DNA of 64,000 nucleotides from Setaria digitata. Lineage: Eukaryota > Nematoda > Chromadorea > Rhabditida > Setariidae. The stretch spans positions 62,001-126,000 of the forward strand of contig RCAB01000086.1 of NCBI GenBank assembly GCA_003640385.1, given 5' to 3'. Below the pieces are notes generated by a model that was given only the letters and a program-made list of their open reading frames with translations, had not been told where the DNA came from and ran no database searches. Within the stretch, counting starts at the first letter, position 1, and each line of letters opens with the position of its first letter. Made by a program: the position numbers and the translations under genes. Positions 52,301-62,693 of the stretch are shown here, in pieces.

Positions 52301-53321
52301 AGCCAAAATTTTCTTGATAAACCAAATCAAACTAATTAAGTATATTTAGCTGGTCGCAAACTGAGAAGCTTAATGATCAAAACAAACATGCAGATGTTGG
52401 AAGACAGAAATCAAATTCTTTTGGGCTAAATTGACTAAGCGTAATTTAATTTAACCTGCATGCCAGGTAACTGTAGGAAGTAGTGAACTAAATAAATGCC
52501 AAAAGTCAAACAAATAAAAACTAAGGTTTCTTCTTCACATTAAATTTAATTAAGCATACTTGCACAATAGCTGACTGTAATGCCTAATAAATTAAAAACA
52601 AATATGGATAAAATAAAATTAAACTTTTCTAGCATTAAAATAATTTCATGCAATTTAATTTAAACCAAAGCACCAGTAAATGGAAAACTTAATAAAGAAA
52701 GCAAATAAAAAAAAAAAGAAAGAAAAGAAAAGGAATTTGTGAAAAACGAGTTGAAATTTTACTTGTTGCAGCAATTAAACATAATTCAGCTTAACTTAAA
52801 TTTTTTCTTAGTTCAAATTAAAAAAAATAAATAAAAGAAGCAAAAAATAGGACGGTACGAAGAAAGAAAGAAAAAATAAATAAAATAAAGGAAAGTGAGA
52901 GAGAGAGAGAGAGAGAAAAAGAAAAAAGAAAAAAGAAAGTAAATGAGTAACAAGCATTAAATGATAAATATAAAATTGAGTAACTGATAGCATTTTTACA
53001 AATATATTTTTAACTAACAAAATGATCACTTCTCTACGATATCACCAATATTTATTTGGTTTTTCTTTTTTTTCTCTCTCTCTCTCTCTGTTTCTTTTTT
53101 TTTTTCTTTTTTTACTTACTTCATCAAAAAAAAAAAAAAAAATAGTTTCTCTCGAATGAATTTATACCGAAACAGACTAGGCTAAGCGAGAGAAAGGAAC
53201 GAACGATAGCAGTGGAAAATTTTTCTTTTTTTTTTTCTTTTTTTTTTTTTATATTAATTTAATATTGACACACCTGAGCATTAAATGCAGCTGCTGCTGC
53301 TGCCGCCGGATTAAATGCCAT
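34021..53321 (-). CDS. irx-1: Iroquois-class TALE homeodomain transcription factor, six coding exons
   Basis: Nuclear DNA-binding patterning factor of the Iroquois family. Exons in coding order: 53274-53321, 51311-51679, 47893-48123, 39553-39757, 38503-39201, 34021-34349. All junctions have GT/AG ends and consistent phases, giving about 626 residues. The order is an Ala-rich N-terminus, a Gly-rich tract (54-87), the Iroquois pre-homeodomain segment ([10 protein letters not shown]), the TALE homeodomain (about 173-233) with the PYP loop (NPYPTK) and recognition helix [13 protein letters not shown], an acidic segment (GEDDDDLGD), the family motif [10 protein letters not shown] (about 338-347), 12 prolines (484-495), a Gln/Met-rich stretch and an Asn/Ser-rich C-terminus (563-599). 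RRKNATRE and KKENKMTW flanking the homeodomain are Iroquois hallmarks. The start at 53321 is the first in-frame ATG seen, but an upstream coding exon cannot be excluded. The symbol assumes orthology to the nematode irx gene. Confidence 0.92.
34105..34215 (-). repeat. Coding trinucleotide repeat (Asn/Ser tract of irx)
   Basis: TTA/TTG/CTA repeats on the plus strand read AAT/AAC/AGT/AGC in the minus-strand irx frame, giving about 37 nearly uninterrupted Asn and Ser residues near the C-terminus. Confidence 0.85.
34350..38502 (-). other. irx intron 5 (4.15 kb)
   Basis: A/T-rich, with TCATTA-type trinucleotide stretches, a (GCAC/GTGC)-like alternating purine-pyrimidine block at about 36595-36625, and a degenerate tandem repeat at 35860-36060. 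No supported exon. Confidence 0.65.
35860..36060. repeat. Degenerate tandem repeat with GTGTAAATGTA core
   Basis: About four to five diverged units of roughly 35-40 bases share the pattern AACGTGTAAATGTA followed by a CAACA(A/G)-x-CGGA-like half. It is richer in G+C and CpG than its surroundings. Both strands are open for 75-90 codons only because the repeat lacks stops; no conserved protein text is seen. Confidence 0.6.
38503..39201 (-). CDS. irx-1: irx exon 5: large C-terminal region with KIWSIAE motif and poly-Pro
   Basis: 699 bases, phase 1 in, phase 1 out. Contains [15 protein letters not shown], matching the KPKIWSLAETA-type motif conserved C-terminal to Iroquois homeodomains. Then come a Ser/Asp-rich region, [37 protein letters not shown] and 12 prolines (DNA 38570-38605). 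The donor is AAACG|GTTAGT. If it is not used, the frame hits TAG at once (38498-38500), so a shorter protein ending in QSNG is possible. Confidence 0.88.
38570..38605 (-). repeat. Coding (CCN)n tract, 12 prolines in irx
   Basis: GGT repeats on the plus strand, read as ACC/CCA/CCG-type triplets in the minus frame, yield 12 consecutive prolines followed by QPSHH. Confidence 0.9.
39553..39757 (-). CDS. irx-1: irx exon 4: recognition helix and acidic segment
   Basis: Starts [18 protein letters not shown] after a TTCCAG acceptor and completes the homeodomain with the invariant Trp-Phe-x-Asn and the TALE-type Ala at position 50. It then reads [18 protein letters not shown], the acidic stretch that follows the homeodomain in Iroquois proteins, and a Ser-rich stretch ending DSSEQ. 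Donor GAGCAAG|GTAAAT, phase 1. Confidence 0.95.
39758..47892 (-). other. irx intron 3 (8.1 kb), splitting the homeodomain
   Basis: The longest intron in the window. It is A/T-rich with many A10-A24 runs, a perfect 47-bp tandem duplication at 42030-42123 and CTT repeats near 44228. No exon-like segment with matching splice sites was found. Large introns in Iroquois genes often hold enhancers; none can be proven here by eye. Confidence 0.7.
42030..42123. repeat. Perfect 47-bp tandem duplication
   Basis: 42030-42076 (starting GTAAATTAAATAAAAAATAA) is repeated without change at 42077-42123. Identity over two full units suggests a recent event, or an assembly slip. Confidence 0.92.
47893..48123 (-). 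CDS. irx-1: irx exon 3: N-terminal two thirds of the TALE homeodomain
   Basis: 77 codons, phase 0 in and out, acceptor GTGTTTCAG, donor ACACAG|GTATGC. Reads [18 protein letters not shown], then [12 protein letters not shown], then the homeodomain from [20 protein letters not shown] through the three-residue loop extension NPYPTK and helix 2 ([16 protein letters not shown]). The usual Iroquois helix-2 text is GEKIMLAIITKMTLTQ, so Gly-to-Ala and Ile-Ile-to-Leu-Leu are local substitutions. The exon breaks between helix 2 and helix 3. Confidence 0.95.
48124..51310 (-). other. irx intron 2 (3.2 kb)
   Basis: No exon seen. Contains a GA-rich tract at about 48600-48670, a degenerate GAAT/GATG tetranucleotide field at 48790-49110 and TAA-type trinucleotide runs near 50490-50560. 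Confidence 0.65.
48790..49115. repeat. Degenerate (GAAT)n tetranucleotide field
   Basis: Repeated blocks of GAATGAATGAAT with GACT, GATG and GAAC variants, separated by unique A/T-rich sequence. On the minus strand one frame reads as Ser-Phe-Ile-His repeats, which is repeat translation and not a gene. Confidence 0.85.
51311..51679 (-). CDS. irx-1: irx exon 2: Ser/Pro and poly-Gly region
   Basis: 123 codons, phase 0 at both ends, acceptor TTATTACAG, donor CCCGCG|GTATGT. It contains [11 protein letters not shown] (the VKTE context resembles a sumoylation consensus by eye), then about 34 residues that are almost all Gly with isolated Ile/Ala/Leu/Val, then [15 protein letters not shown] and [18 protein letters not shown]. 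The complementary frame would give poly-Pro. The minus-strand reading is preferred because it splices in frame to the homeodomain exon and has clean donor and acceptor sites. Confidence 0.85.
51467..51568 (-). repeat. Coding GGN tract (poly-Gly of irx)
   Basis: CCACCG-type repeats on the plus strand, read as GGT/GGC in the minus frame, give a run of about 34 residues dominated by Gly, with single Ile, Ala, Leu and Val interruptions. Confidence 0.9.
51680..53273 (-). other. irx intron 1 (1.6 kb)
   Basis: A/T-rich, with A18-A20 runs at about 52192 and 52270 and a GA run at about 52895-52915. No exon seen. Confidence 0.6.
53274..53321 (-). CDS. irx-1: irx exon 1 (first exon seen): Ala-rich N-terminus
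   Basis: Reads [16 protein letters not shown] from the ATG at 53319-53321 to the donor CTCAG|GTGTGT, phase 0, joining [10 protein letters not shown] of the next exon. Upstream the frame stays open through NNNFSNSR to an ACTTCAG or ATCTAG that could each be an acceptor (phase 2). The N-terminus may therefore lie on another exon further upstream. Beyond that is a CAT repeat (ATG on the plus strand, about 53367-53398), which in this frame would give poly-Ile and is unlikely to be coding. Confidence 0.65.
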
Positions 53322-53367
53322 CCGGGAATTGCTGAAGTTGTTGTTGCCGCTAGATGATGATATGATA

Positions 53368-53398
<31 letters not shown>

Positions 53399-54731
53399 GG
53401 TAATATCAAAAGATGATGAGAGGAGATATTTGGGAATAAGCAGATGGTTGAATGAACTATATATTTGTGTTCAGTTGAATAATTGTCACCAAACGTCGTT
53501 GTTGTTGTTGTTGTTGTTGTCGCCGTTGTCGTTGCTGTTATTATTGTTGTTGTTGTTCTTATCCTGTTCTGGTCGTTACTGTTGTTATTGTTTCTTGTCT
53601 GTTATTATTGATAATAATAATATTACTATTATTACTATCAAAAATACTTAATAATAACAGTGCTAATAGTAATAATAATAATAATCTTAATCAGGAGAAA
53701 AATGAGAGAAGATAATAGCAATAGTAATAATAATAATAATAGTAATAATAACAATAATAATACTAGCAGAAAGTGAAAATATTATCAGAAGGATCAAAAT
53801 TAGCAGCAGTAGCGAAATATGAGCTGATACATAAATTAAAAAAAAAAAAAATTAATTCTAATTGAAAGAGAATCCTTTTTTTTTTCCTGCTCCTCTTCCG
53901 CTTCCTTTTTTCCTTTTTTCTTTTTTTTTTTTTTTTGCTGCTTTGAAATAACCTGAAAATTTCATCAAACATTAAAATTAAATATGACAAGAAAAAAAAA
54001 AAAAGAAACAAAAGAACGACATCAACAATTTAGTTTTAATATTCAATCTACTAGTAAATAAATCTTATCAGTTAACAAGAATGGTAGAAAAGATCATTAA
54101 CATTATTATTGTTACTACTATTAGCATTGTAATCACTGCTAATTAATGTTACCATCGCTAATATTATTTCCTCTTTCTTCAAATTGTTAAATAACAATAT
54201 TATTATTGCTCTATTACTATCATTAATTCCATCATTATTACTATAATCTTTTATTGTTACTAATATCGTTATCAGATAGCATCTTTTTTTAAATTATCAC
54301 CACTAATCATTGCTATCATCATTAACACTACTACTATAATTGTAATTTGTATTGTGATAATGATTATGCTCACTGTAAAAATGCACAATGTATCAAGTAA
54401 CAAATGAGGTTGACAATATTAGCAAGAGAAAAAAAAAAAAAAAAAAAGAAAAATGAAAAATAACGCAACAGCAATTTGTTTTGTAAAAACATGTTGTACA
54501 TCGATATGATAACAGGTTTTCTTGACGTTTGTACCGAATATAGTTGATTATGAAGGACAGGTAAAGGTAGAGCGAGAGAGAGGGTGAGAGGAAATGGGAG
54601 AGGACGAGGGAGTGGGGTGACAGGAGAGGGAACAAAAAAGATGGACAAATGAAATGACAACGAAGAAGGAGGAAGTTTTTTTTTTTTCCAATGTTATTAT
54701 AATAATTATTTGATTACATTACATCAAGGCA

Positions 54732-54791
<60 letters not shown>

Positions 54792-56570
54792 AAAAAAATG
54801 AGAAAAAAAAAGATTCAAAGTTGAAAATGAAATGATTAAATAAGTTGTTCAGCTGTAAAGTACAAATAATACAATTGTTCGAAATATTGAAAATAGTTCA
54901 TTGATCAGAAATTAATCAACCAATTGATAATTACAATAATAATTGTATGTTGCTAATGTAATACTAATGTTAGTAAATATACTATAATAGTAACAATAAT
55001 TTTTTTTTTTTTTTTTTTTTCAATTCTTTTCGTTGAATTTTGAAAAATTTGCAAATGACTGATAATAGATTTCAATTCATTTAACTAAAACATATTTTTG
55101 AAGAAAAAAGGAAAAAAACAAATGATATAGATATTATGTCATAATAAATGGGAATACGATAAAAATTTTTGTCTTTTTTTTTTTTTTTTTTCTCGATAGA
55201 AAATTTGGAACGAAATTATAGTCGTTTTAAAACTTTGCCACTATGAATTGCAAAAAGGGACGATTTAAACAATTGAATATGTGATAAAATGAATGAATAT
55301 TTAATCATGATCACTTCACAATTTAGTGATATTACTTATAAAAATTCCATTTCTTGTGTTAATGATTTCAAATGAATAATTAATAGTGGATTGAATTAAG
55401 CGATACTTGAAAAAGGCAAAAATTATATAATGATGATTATTTATGAAAAACTAATACACTTACTGGGCATTTGTAATTAAATAAGACAATCAAAAATTCA
55501 TTTAATTTCTAAATCAGAAAAGAAAGCTATGAAATTTATGCATTCCACTTGCCACATTCCACACATTCATTAACTGATAATTTATAGAAATTATATCCAT
55601 CCAAAAATCCATCTCCTTCTTCTTTTTTTTTATCAGATCGTTATCCAAAAATTCTTTATCAGTAATTATGTGTCGTCCTGTATTTCTTATCAATATGAAA
55701 AAGCAGAATTCATACATATATAAATCAAGTATTCTCCACTTCCAGATTGCTTCTTTATATAACTACAATGCAAGTATATTTCATTTCTGACAATTTTTCA
55801 ACTAAAAATTTTTTTGCATAAATATATGTGTAAAAAAAAAATGGAGTAATATTTTTAATAAAACGTGAAAATTGTATGCTGAAAGTGATGGCAGTGATAA
55901 TGATAATGGATGATAATGATGGAGATGATGTTGATGATAATAGAATGATAATGATGATGATGATGATGTAGTTGATCAGTAACATAAATGATGATGGCAT
56001 CGTCAATCAAATCAGCCCAACCATTCATTCATTCCAATGTGATAATTGGATTTCATCGTCAGCAAACTACCACCCGTTTTGGTCAAGTTAAAATAAAATA
56101 GTTGTAGTTTTGTTTGCTATATGTACTAAATGACAAAAGTAATTAAAATGAATTAGAAATGAAATTAAACAAAATTTTTAAAATTTCATTTTTTATCGTC
56201 TTTTAATACGAATATATTTCGTATTGAATGTGATGGAAAAGAGAAGAAGGAAGGTAAAAAGAGATAATGAGGGAGAAGGAGAAGGACGGGTAAAGGAAAT
56301 GAAAAATTGCAAAGTTAGGAAAAGGAGAAGAGGAAAAATCAGAAATGATGATAAAAGAAGAGATAATAAATATCAAATGATAATCAAAAAGAACTGTTAT
56401 GGTACAACCACTGATCGAATGACTGACTGATCGATTAACTAAATAACTGTCTGACTAACTAACCGATTAATTGACTGATTTGATGACAATGTCGTGATGT
56501 TGTAACAGCAGTTACAACATAATCAGTGTAATACGACTGATCCGATGATAAAAAAGAAATAAAAGAACGG
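53322..56570. other. Upstream irx flank, no gene seen
   Basis: Contains ATG-type repeats (about 53367-53398), GTT and TAA trinucleotide tracts (about 53497-53760), a purine-rich tract (54566-54625) and a 66-bp nearly pure poly-A run (54733-54798). It would be 5' UTR, promoter or intron of irx. No TATA box or initiator can be assigned among so much A/T. Confidence 0.5.
54733..54798. repeat. Long poly-A run
   Basis: 46 consecutive A, one G, then 19 A. No target-site duplication or retroposon body is evident upstream, so it is listed as a simple repeat. Confidence 0.9.
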
Positions 56571-56577
56571 ATGAATG

Positions 56578-56930
56578 TTGCTGCTAACCGGTTCTACAGA
56601 AAGCGAAGTCAGCCCGGATGTCGGTGACCGGATCCGGCAGAGGGACTATGCGGAAGGAGTACTGGAAGGTGGCCTGCCCTTGTGATGATTGCTTGTCGAA
56701 CACGTTGTTCGCCGATGTTTCGGGTTCGGGATGGGGTGGTCGATGGCTCAACTCAGCTGGGGGCGGAGGCGGACAACAAGGCGGGAGGCGGAGGAGGCGG
56801 GGGTGGAGGGAGGCGGGGGAGGCAGAGGTGGAGGATAGGAGTGGATAGAAGTTGAGGACAGCCCATTCGCTAACTCCACCCCTATCTTTAGCTGCCCGCC
56901 TTTTTGCAGTAAGCCCGCCCTTATTTGTGA
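56578..56930. other. Isolated GC-rich island in AT-rich DNA
   Basis: About 350 bases with strongly raised G+C, many CpG, and GGCGGAGG/GGAGGCGGGG-type blocks at 56758-56838. At least one long frame is open on each strand. The plus frame from 56618 reads MSVTGSGRGTMRKEYWKVAC and so on. The minus frame reads ETSANNVFDKQSSQGQ, then FQYSFRIVPLPDPVTDIRAD, and runs to a GTTAGC donor at about 56589. GGCGGGC boxes also lie on the minus strand at 56890-56925. It could be a 5' exon and promoter of irx, an unrelated small gene, or inserted or contaminating DNA. No function is claimed. Confidence 0.5.
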
Positions 56931-58336
56931 CGGCTTTATCAGTTTGACTTCTTTTACCGACCTGTCCAAACTATCTTTCCTACCCTCTTTTCTTATCACT
57001 ATCTTATCATAAGTATTACCTGTTAATTTGTCGAGACAATCATGTAAGGGAGATCTCGAGAAGAGCATTCAAACATCTTCTGATATGTGTTATCTCGAGA
57101 ATGCTAGAGAGGACGAAAGAGAGGAGGGAGAAGAGGAGAGTGAGAGGAAACGAGAAGGAATTTATTATTGGATGTTTGATACGGTAGCTACAAAATACTT
57201 AATTTTTAATATCGAACATTCTTTTTTTCTTCCTGTCATTACAACGCTAGTGATAAACAGATAAATTTTTTAAATGCTAACAGTGCTGTTACGATAAGAT
57301 GAGGAGGGGTGGCAGTAGCAGATGTGAACAGTACAATTATGATTTTAGCAGATGATAATGACATGATAATTAACATTAATTGGTAGTGAGGACGATGATG
57401 ATGATGATGATAGCAATGGTAATGATGACGTACTGATACAGTGGTTCAATGCCAGTGATTACGACAGTCATGATACAAATATGACAACAACAATAAATGC
57501 TGGCATGCTTCATTTAATTGAATAAATTATTCACGAATTATCTCTCAGCATTACATATTTCCGTACAATCACCTTGTAGTAGCAAGTCTTTCTTACCTAA
57601 ATTACACCCATTTACACTAATCAACCTCAAAGATTTAGCTGGAAAACTTCCACCCGATAATTAAATATTCTGATAATCAATAATTTTACACAAAGAGTGT
57701 ACTTATTTTTAATAAATTTTTATGTTTCTTATTTTGAAAGGTGAAAAAAAAGGAAAAAATGTATGTATCTATCGTAAAATGATTAATCACATGTCTCATC
57801 GGTGACAACAACATTTTAATGAATCTTAATGAGCATTAACTGAGACAATAAATGATAGGAAATGGAAGATCGATATATGTAATATGTATGTATATATATA
57901 TATATCGGTATAACGTATTTCTAAGGTGATATTTATTGTTCATCAAAATATGTCGTAGGTTGCGGGATAATATTTGTTTCGAAATAAACTCTTTAATGAA
58001 ATTGGACACCAAATATGTTTACATATATATAGAATATAAAACATGTAATATAAAATTTATAACATATAATATGTGATTGGAAAACATACAAATATATCAT
58101 ACGAAATATAAAAAAAAAAAAAAAAGCAAAGAAAAGAAAAAAAAAAAGAAGAATGTAATGAATAATATATAATATTGAATATTAAAAAAAATATACTGTG
58201 TAGAATGTTGAGCATGTATAACATATAATATATGCATATGTAATGAACAACAAAATACAATATAAAATGTACAATACATACAAAATAATATATGACATAT
58301 ATAATAGATAATAAGAAATGTATTTGTGATGTGCTA

Positions 58337-58515
58337 AAATTCATCCTATATAATATAAAATGTATAATACATAATAAGAAATGTATATGATCAAATTCAT
58401 AATATGTAATATAAAATATATAATATATAATAACAAATGTATATGATGAAATTCGTAATATGCAATATGAAATCAAAAATGTTTAGCATATAATATGAAA
58501 TGTATATTATAAAAT
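58337..58515. repeat. 56-bp AT-rich minisatellite
   Basis: Units start AAATTCATCC (58337), AAATTCATAATATG (58393) and AAATTCGTAATATG (58449), exactly 56 bases apart, with a later partial copy near 58514. Related TAATATAAAATGTATA text extends left to about 58030. Minus-strand open frames here are translations of the repeat. Confidence 0.85.
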
Positions 58516-58752
58516 TCATAATATGTGATATCTGATTTTAAATAAAATATTTTCGGTACGGAATATGAATTATATAATTGAATATACAAAATAGATATAT
58601 ATATATATATAAAATGTAATAGAAGCAATGCGAGACATATGTTCATTATATGTTTTTCGAAGCAGATGTTTTCACATTGCACACAAAACCATTAAAAAAT
58701 CTTTCGTTGATTGATATGGCAGCTAAATTTATTTACACGGACCGATGTACAC

Positions 58753-58754
<2 letters not shown>

Positions 58755-58811
<57 letters not shown>

Positions 58812-58812
58812 T
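58755..58812. repeat. (TA)n microsatellite
   Basis: About 29 TA dinucleotides with one GT interruption, followed by ATGATATATG. Confidence 0.95.
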
Positions 58813-60976
58813 GATATATGAATATGTGTATCGATGGATCGATCTATATGGATACTTAACATTAATGCTATTGATAGAGCAGAGAACTAATGAAGATGAA
58901 TGAATAAGGAGGAATAAATGAATGAATGAATGTTTGTTGTTCTTCTAAAATAGTATTTTAGAATAGTTAATATTAATGTTATTGATAAAGCAGAGAATTG
59001 GTGAAAAAAAAAAATAAATAAATGAATGAATTGTTATTATTTTAAAATAATATTTGAAAAAACAAAAAAAAAAACTTCTTTTGTTGTCACTTATATTTTT
59101 ATCATATCTAAATTTTTATTGACATTATCACAAACATTACCATTTATTATTAGCATCAGTAGATAAAGATTTTTTTTTCTTTTGTAATGCGTTATTTCAT
59201 TTATAAAATGATTTTTATCAATGAGCACAAACACAAATTTGCGTATATACTATCTTCTAGGAAATTTTGTTAAATTTAATTTTTAATTCAAATTTAATTC
59301 CTAATTACTTTCCCTCTCATCACTACTCCCATCTTGGTCTCTCTTTCCTGCTTCTCCTTTTATTGTTGTTCCCGGATAACTCTTAAACATCATCCCTATT
59401 TCTTTATTATTATTATCAGTTAAAATTAACGACAGTTTTATTGATTGAAATTGTAATTTAAAAAAAAAAAAAAAAGGAAAATATTGGGTATGGATGTAAA
59501 GAATTTGCCTTGAAAGCGTGTAATTTGGAAGAGAATTTTGCTGGAAAATTACATATAACGTGTACAGTTTTAAAAAAATTTATTATTTTTTAATGATTTT
59601 TTTTTTCTTCGCATCTTTAAGTCTAGCCTATATCGCATTATACATAGAATTATGGATGTGTTTAATGACTGGTAGATGATCTTTAACGATTATTTAAGTA
59701 AATAGATATTGGGCACTGACAGACAGTGATATGTTCCTTTTTTATTAAAGCGAAATAATTTAGCAAATTATGTGTATATATCAATAATAATATAATATTT
59801 AATAGCAAGGAATGAAAAAAAAGAAATGAAAAAATAAAAAATATATGGAATCGATTAATAGATTATAAAATTTTCTTATTTAAAAAAAAAAAAAGGAAAG
59901 TGAAGTGAATGAAGTTATGCTTCATCTGAACTGTTTGGTTTATAATTTTAATGAAACGTATTAGCACTAGATCATTTATTGATTAAGTTTTTGATTTCCG
60001 ATTTTCGACGACTTTTTATAATAACCTACTAGGGATCACCCTGACAATTTCCTTTTCATGCCAATTAATTTTATCACAAGCGAAATTGTTTTTGTCACTG
60101 ATTTGAAAAATATGAAGAAATTTTGAATTTCAGAAAGGCTCATTTCAATGAAAATTTCAAACATTCAACAGAAGAGGAAAAAAAAAAATTAAGCAGTAAT
60201 TGTAATCAATGTACATTTTGTCTGATCATTTGCTGTTTTACCATTTGAAAAAAAAAAAAAAGAAAAAAAGAGAAAGGATTGATTGCAATATTTCATCCGC
60301 TGTTCGCATCATTCTATAAATGTAATCAAATAATTAATTACTAATGTACCGATAACACAAGAGAAAGGAGTCAAACTATTAATGACTACTAATATAAAGA
60401 TTGGAATACACAGAAAGGGAACGGAAAAAAGAAGCGGAAAAATATGATAACAAAAATCCTTCACACTTATCATAAAAAACACTGATAAATAACTTAGAAT
60501 TTTTTCACCTCATAAATGTTACGAAAAATACTATGTAAATTAATCCAATGATAATTTCTTTTTTTTTTATAGCAGTATGAATTAACATTAGCATTATAAG
60601 TGATACTAATCAGTCCTGATTCCTTATTATAACATACCTAACATTTGTTATCATTAGCACCAAGCTATCAAAGAAAATGAATATCAAGTGGCTACAACCA
60701 GTGAAAGGAATATAATATATAATGATAGTTAATATAATAGGAATGTTAGCACGAAATGGATATATAATGTGCAATTAATACGAAATGGATATATTAGTGA
60801 TAAGAATATATGAAAACTGATAAGATGGAATGGATGTATTGTGAAGCGGATATAAAGGATTATGAAAATGGAAATGAATATGTATGTATACGTATGTAAC
60901 GAAAATGATACGAAATATAAAAAAAGGAATCTAAAAATGAATATATATATATATTTTTTTATTATCTATCTATCTG

Positions 60977-61000
60977 TCTATCTATATATATATAGATAGA
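60977..61000. repeat. 24-bp perfect palindrome within a GATA/TATC array
   Basis: A (TATC)n run changes into TATATATA and then (GATA)n on the same strand, so the two arms are exact complements and can form a hairpin. Confidence 0.85.
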
Positions 61001-62643
61001 TAAAAATATATAAAATGAATAAATGGATACAAATATGTTAAGTAATCAAAATTTATCCAAATAAGGATGAAATAATTTTCGAGCAAGCTTATATTTATCT
61101 CATTTCATATTTTGTAATATTTGTTCAGCATTTATGACAAATAACAAATTGCCGTTTAGTAGAAAAATGAAAAGAGAAAGAGAAAGAGAGGGGAAGATGA
61201 AAGAGAGAAAAGAGAAAATGAAATTTAAATGAACCAAAAAAGGTAAGCTATTGCATGGATATTTATATTTGTATGATTTCTAAAAAAAAAAAAAAAAAAA
61301 GAAAAAATAAAATAAAATAAAAAAATAAAATTTTTTGGGAAAGCACAAAATTTCATTATCATTCATATATTTTAAAACTGGCAAATAAAAAATGAAATTC
61401 GTATCTGAATTTTATTAACAGTGAATATATAAATAATTAATTATGCATGTAAACACATATATATATATAAATTAAAATTAAATAAAATAAATCAATTTCT
61501 TATTTTCTCTTTGCTTCTCTTCTTCTTCATCACTTAGAAATTTTTTTCAGCAAAGTAAAAACATTTTTGGAAAATTTAAAAATGAATATGCTTGTAAAAT
61601 GATTAAAGGATTATGTGTATAGGGGTAAAAATGTAAAATGATAAATAGCAGATTGATAACTGATAAGAATCTTATAAGATCATAATGGACGGAATTAGAA
61701 TAAAATTGTATGAAAATGAGTTAATTTAGTGATAAAGTGTGAATGGAGGAAATAAAGAACAGAAAAAAAATAACCAAACTGCATGCTAATGCAGTGGAAA
61801 TGAATTACTGCATATAGGAAATTGATGAAGTGATAAGTGAATGCTTTGCTAACAAAAAAGACTAATTAAATTCGTTCAGCGTTTAATCATAATCCTAAGT
61901 ACTGTTGGAAGACATGTAAGAAAAAATAAAGGATGTGCAAAAATGGAAGGATAAATTGAGATCGACAAAAAAATTTATCTTATCAATTATTAATTGATTA
62001 ATTAATAAATTAGCTCTCTTTAAAACAACTAATTGTAATTAGCAATGGAGCATAATGAAATATGCATCACTTCTATTACCAAACAATGCATATTTTGTGC
62101 TTATTAATCTCTTTAAGACAAACAGATTTATTAGTTGAAAAGTTCCATTTCGTCCTACTTTTTGCATAAATTTTTTTTAATCTAGTATAAAATTTAATTT
62201 CTATTTTTTAGTCTAGTATAAAATTTAAGCAAATTGAACTTCCAAAAAAATTTAAATTTCTGCATGAGCGGAGGAGCAAATTTTGTACAAATTTTAATTC
62301 GTTTTCATCTTGTTTTCAATAGTGTTTACAAATTTTTCAGAAAATCTAAATATTTATAAATGTGTGCAGAAATTTGGAACTTGCAAAAGAAAAGAAAATG
62401 ATGAATGAATAATGTGAAAATAAATTTAAGTTTTAATTTAGTTTTTCATTTTTTACTAAAATGTTTTTGTTTTAATTATGTATGTCACTGCTAGTGTGCT
62501 AATGACCAGTAAGTAATTGTAACTAATAATTATATAAGATGAAATCAGGTGACACTTTATCACGGACAAGCAGACAGGTACTTTATCATTTCCTTTTGTT
62601 CTTTAAGTAAGTTACTGTTTCAAAATTTCTTTAATGATTATTA

Positions 62644-62693
62644 GAGAGAGAGAAAGGGAGAGGCAGAGAGAAGGAGAGAGAGAGAGAGAGAGA
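62644..62693. repeat. (GA)n purine tract
   Basis: GAGAGAGAGA with AAAGGG and GGCA interruptions, then a pure GA run ending before AAATGCTCTCTGCC. Confidence 0.85.

Noticed and set aside
53367..53398. Extension of irx exon 1 upstream through the CAT repeat
   Set aside because: In the irx frame this would encode poly-Ile, and possible acceptors (ATCTAG, ACTTCAG) lie closer to the ATG.
54733..54798. Poly-A run as the tail of a retroposon
   Set aside because: No element body, reverse-transcriptase text or target-site duplication seen; simple A runs are common throughout.
56224..56430. Arg/Lys/Glu-rich plus-strand open frame
   Set aside because: Translation of a purine-rich GA/GAAG tract; no splice context or conserved text.
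58057..58682. Minus-strand hydrophobic Tyr/Ile/Phe-rich frames
   Set aside because: Translation of the 56-bp AT-rich minisatellite and flanking T runs.
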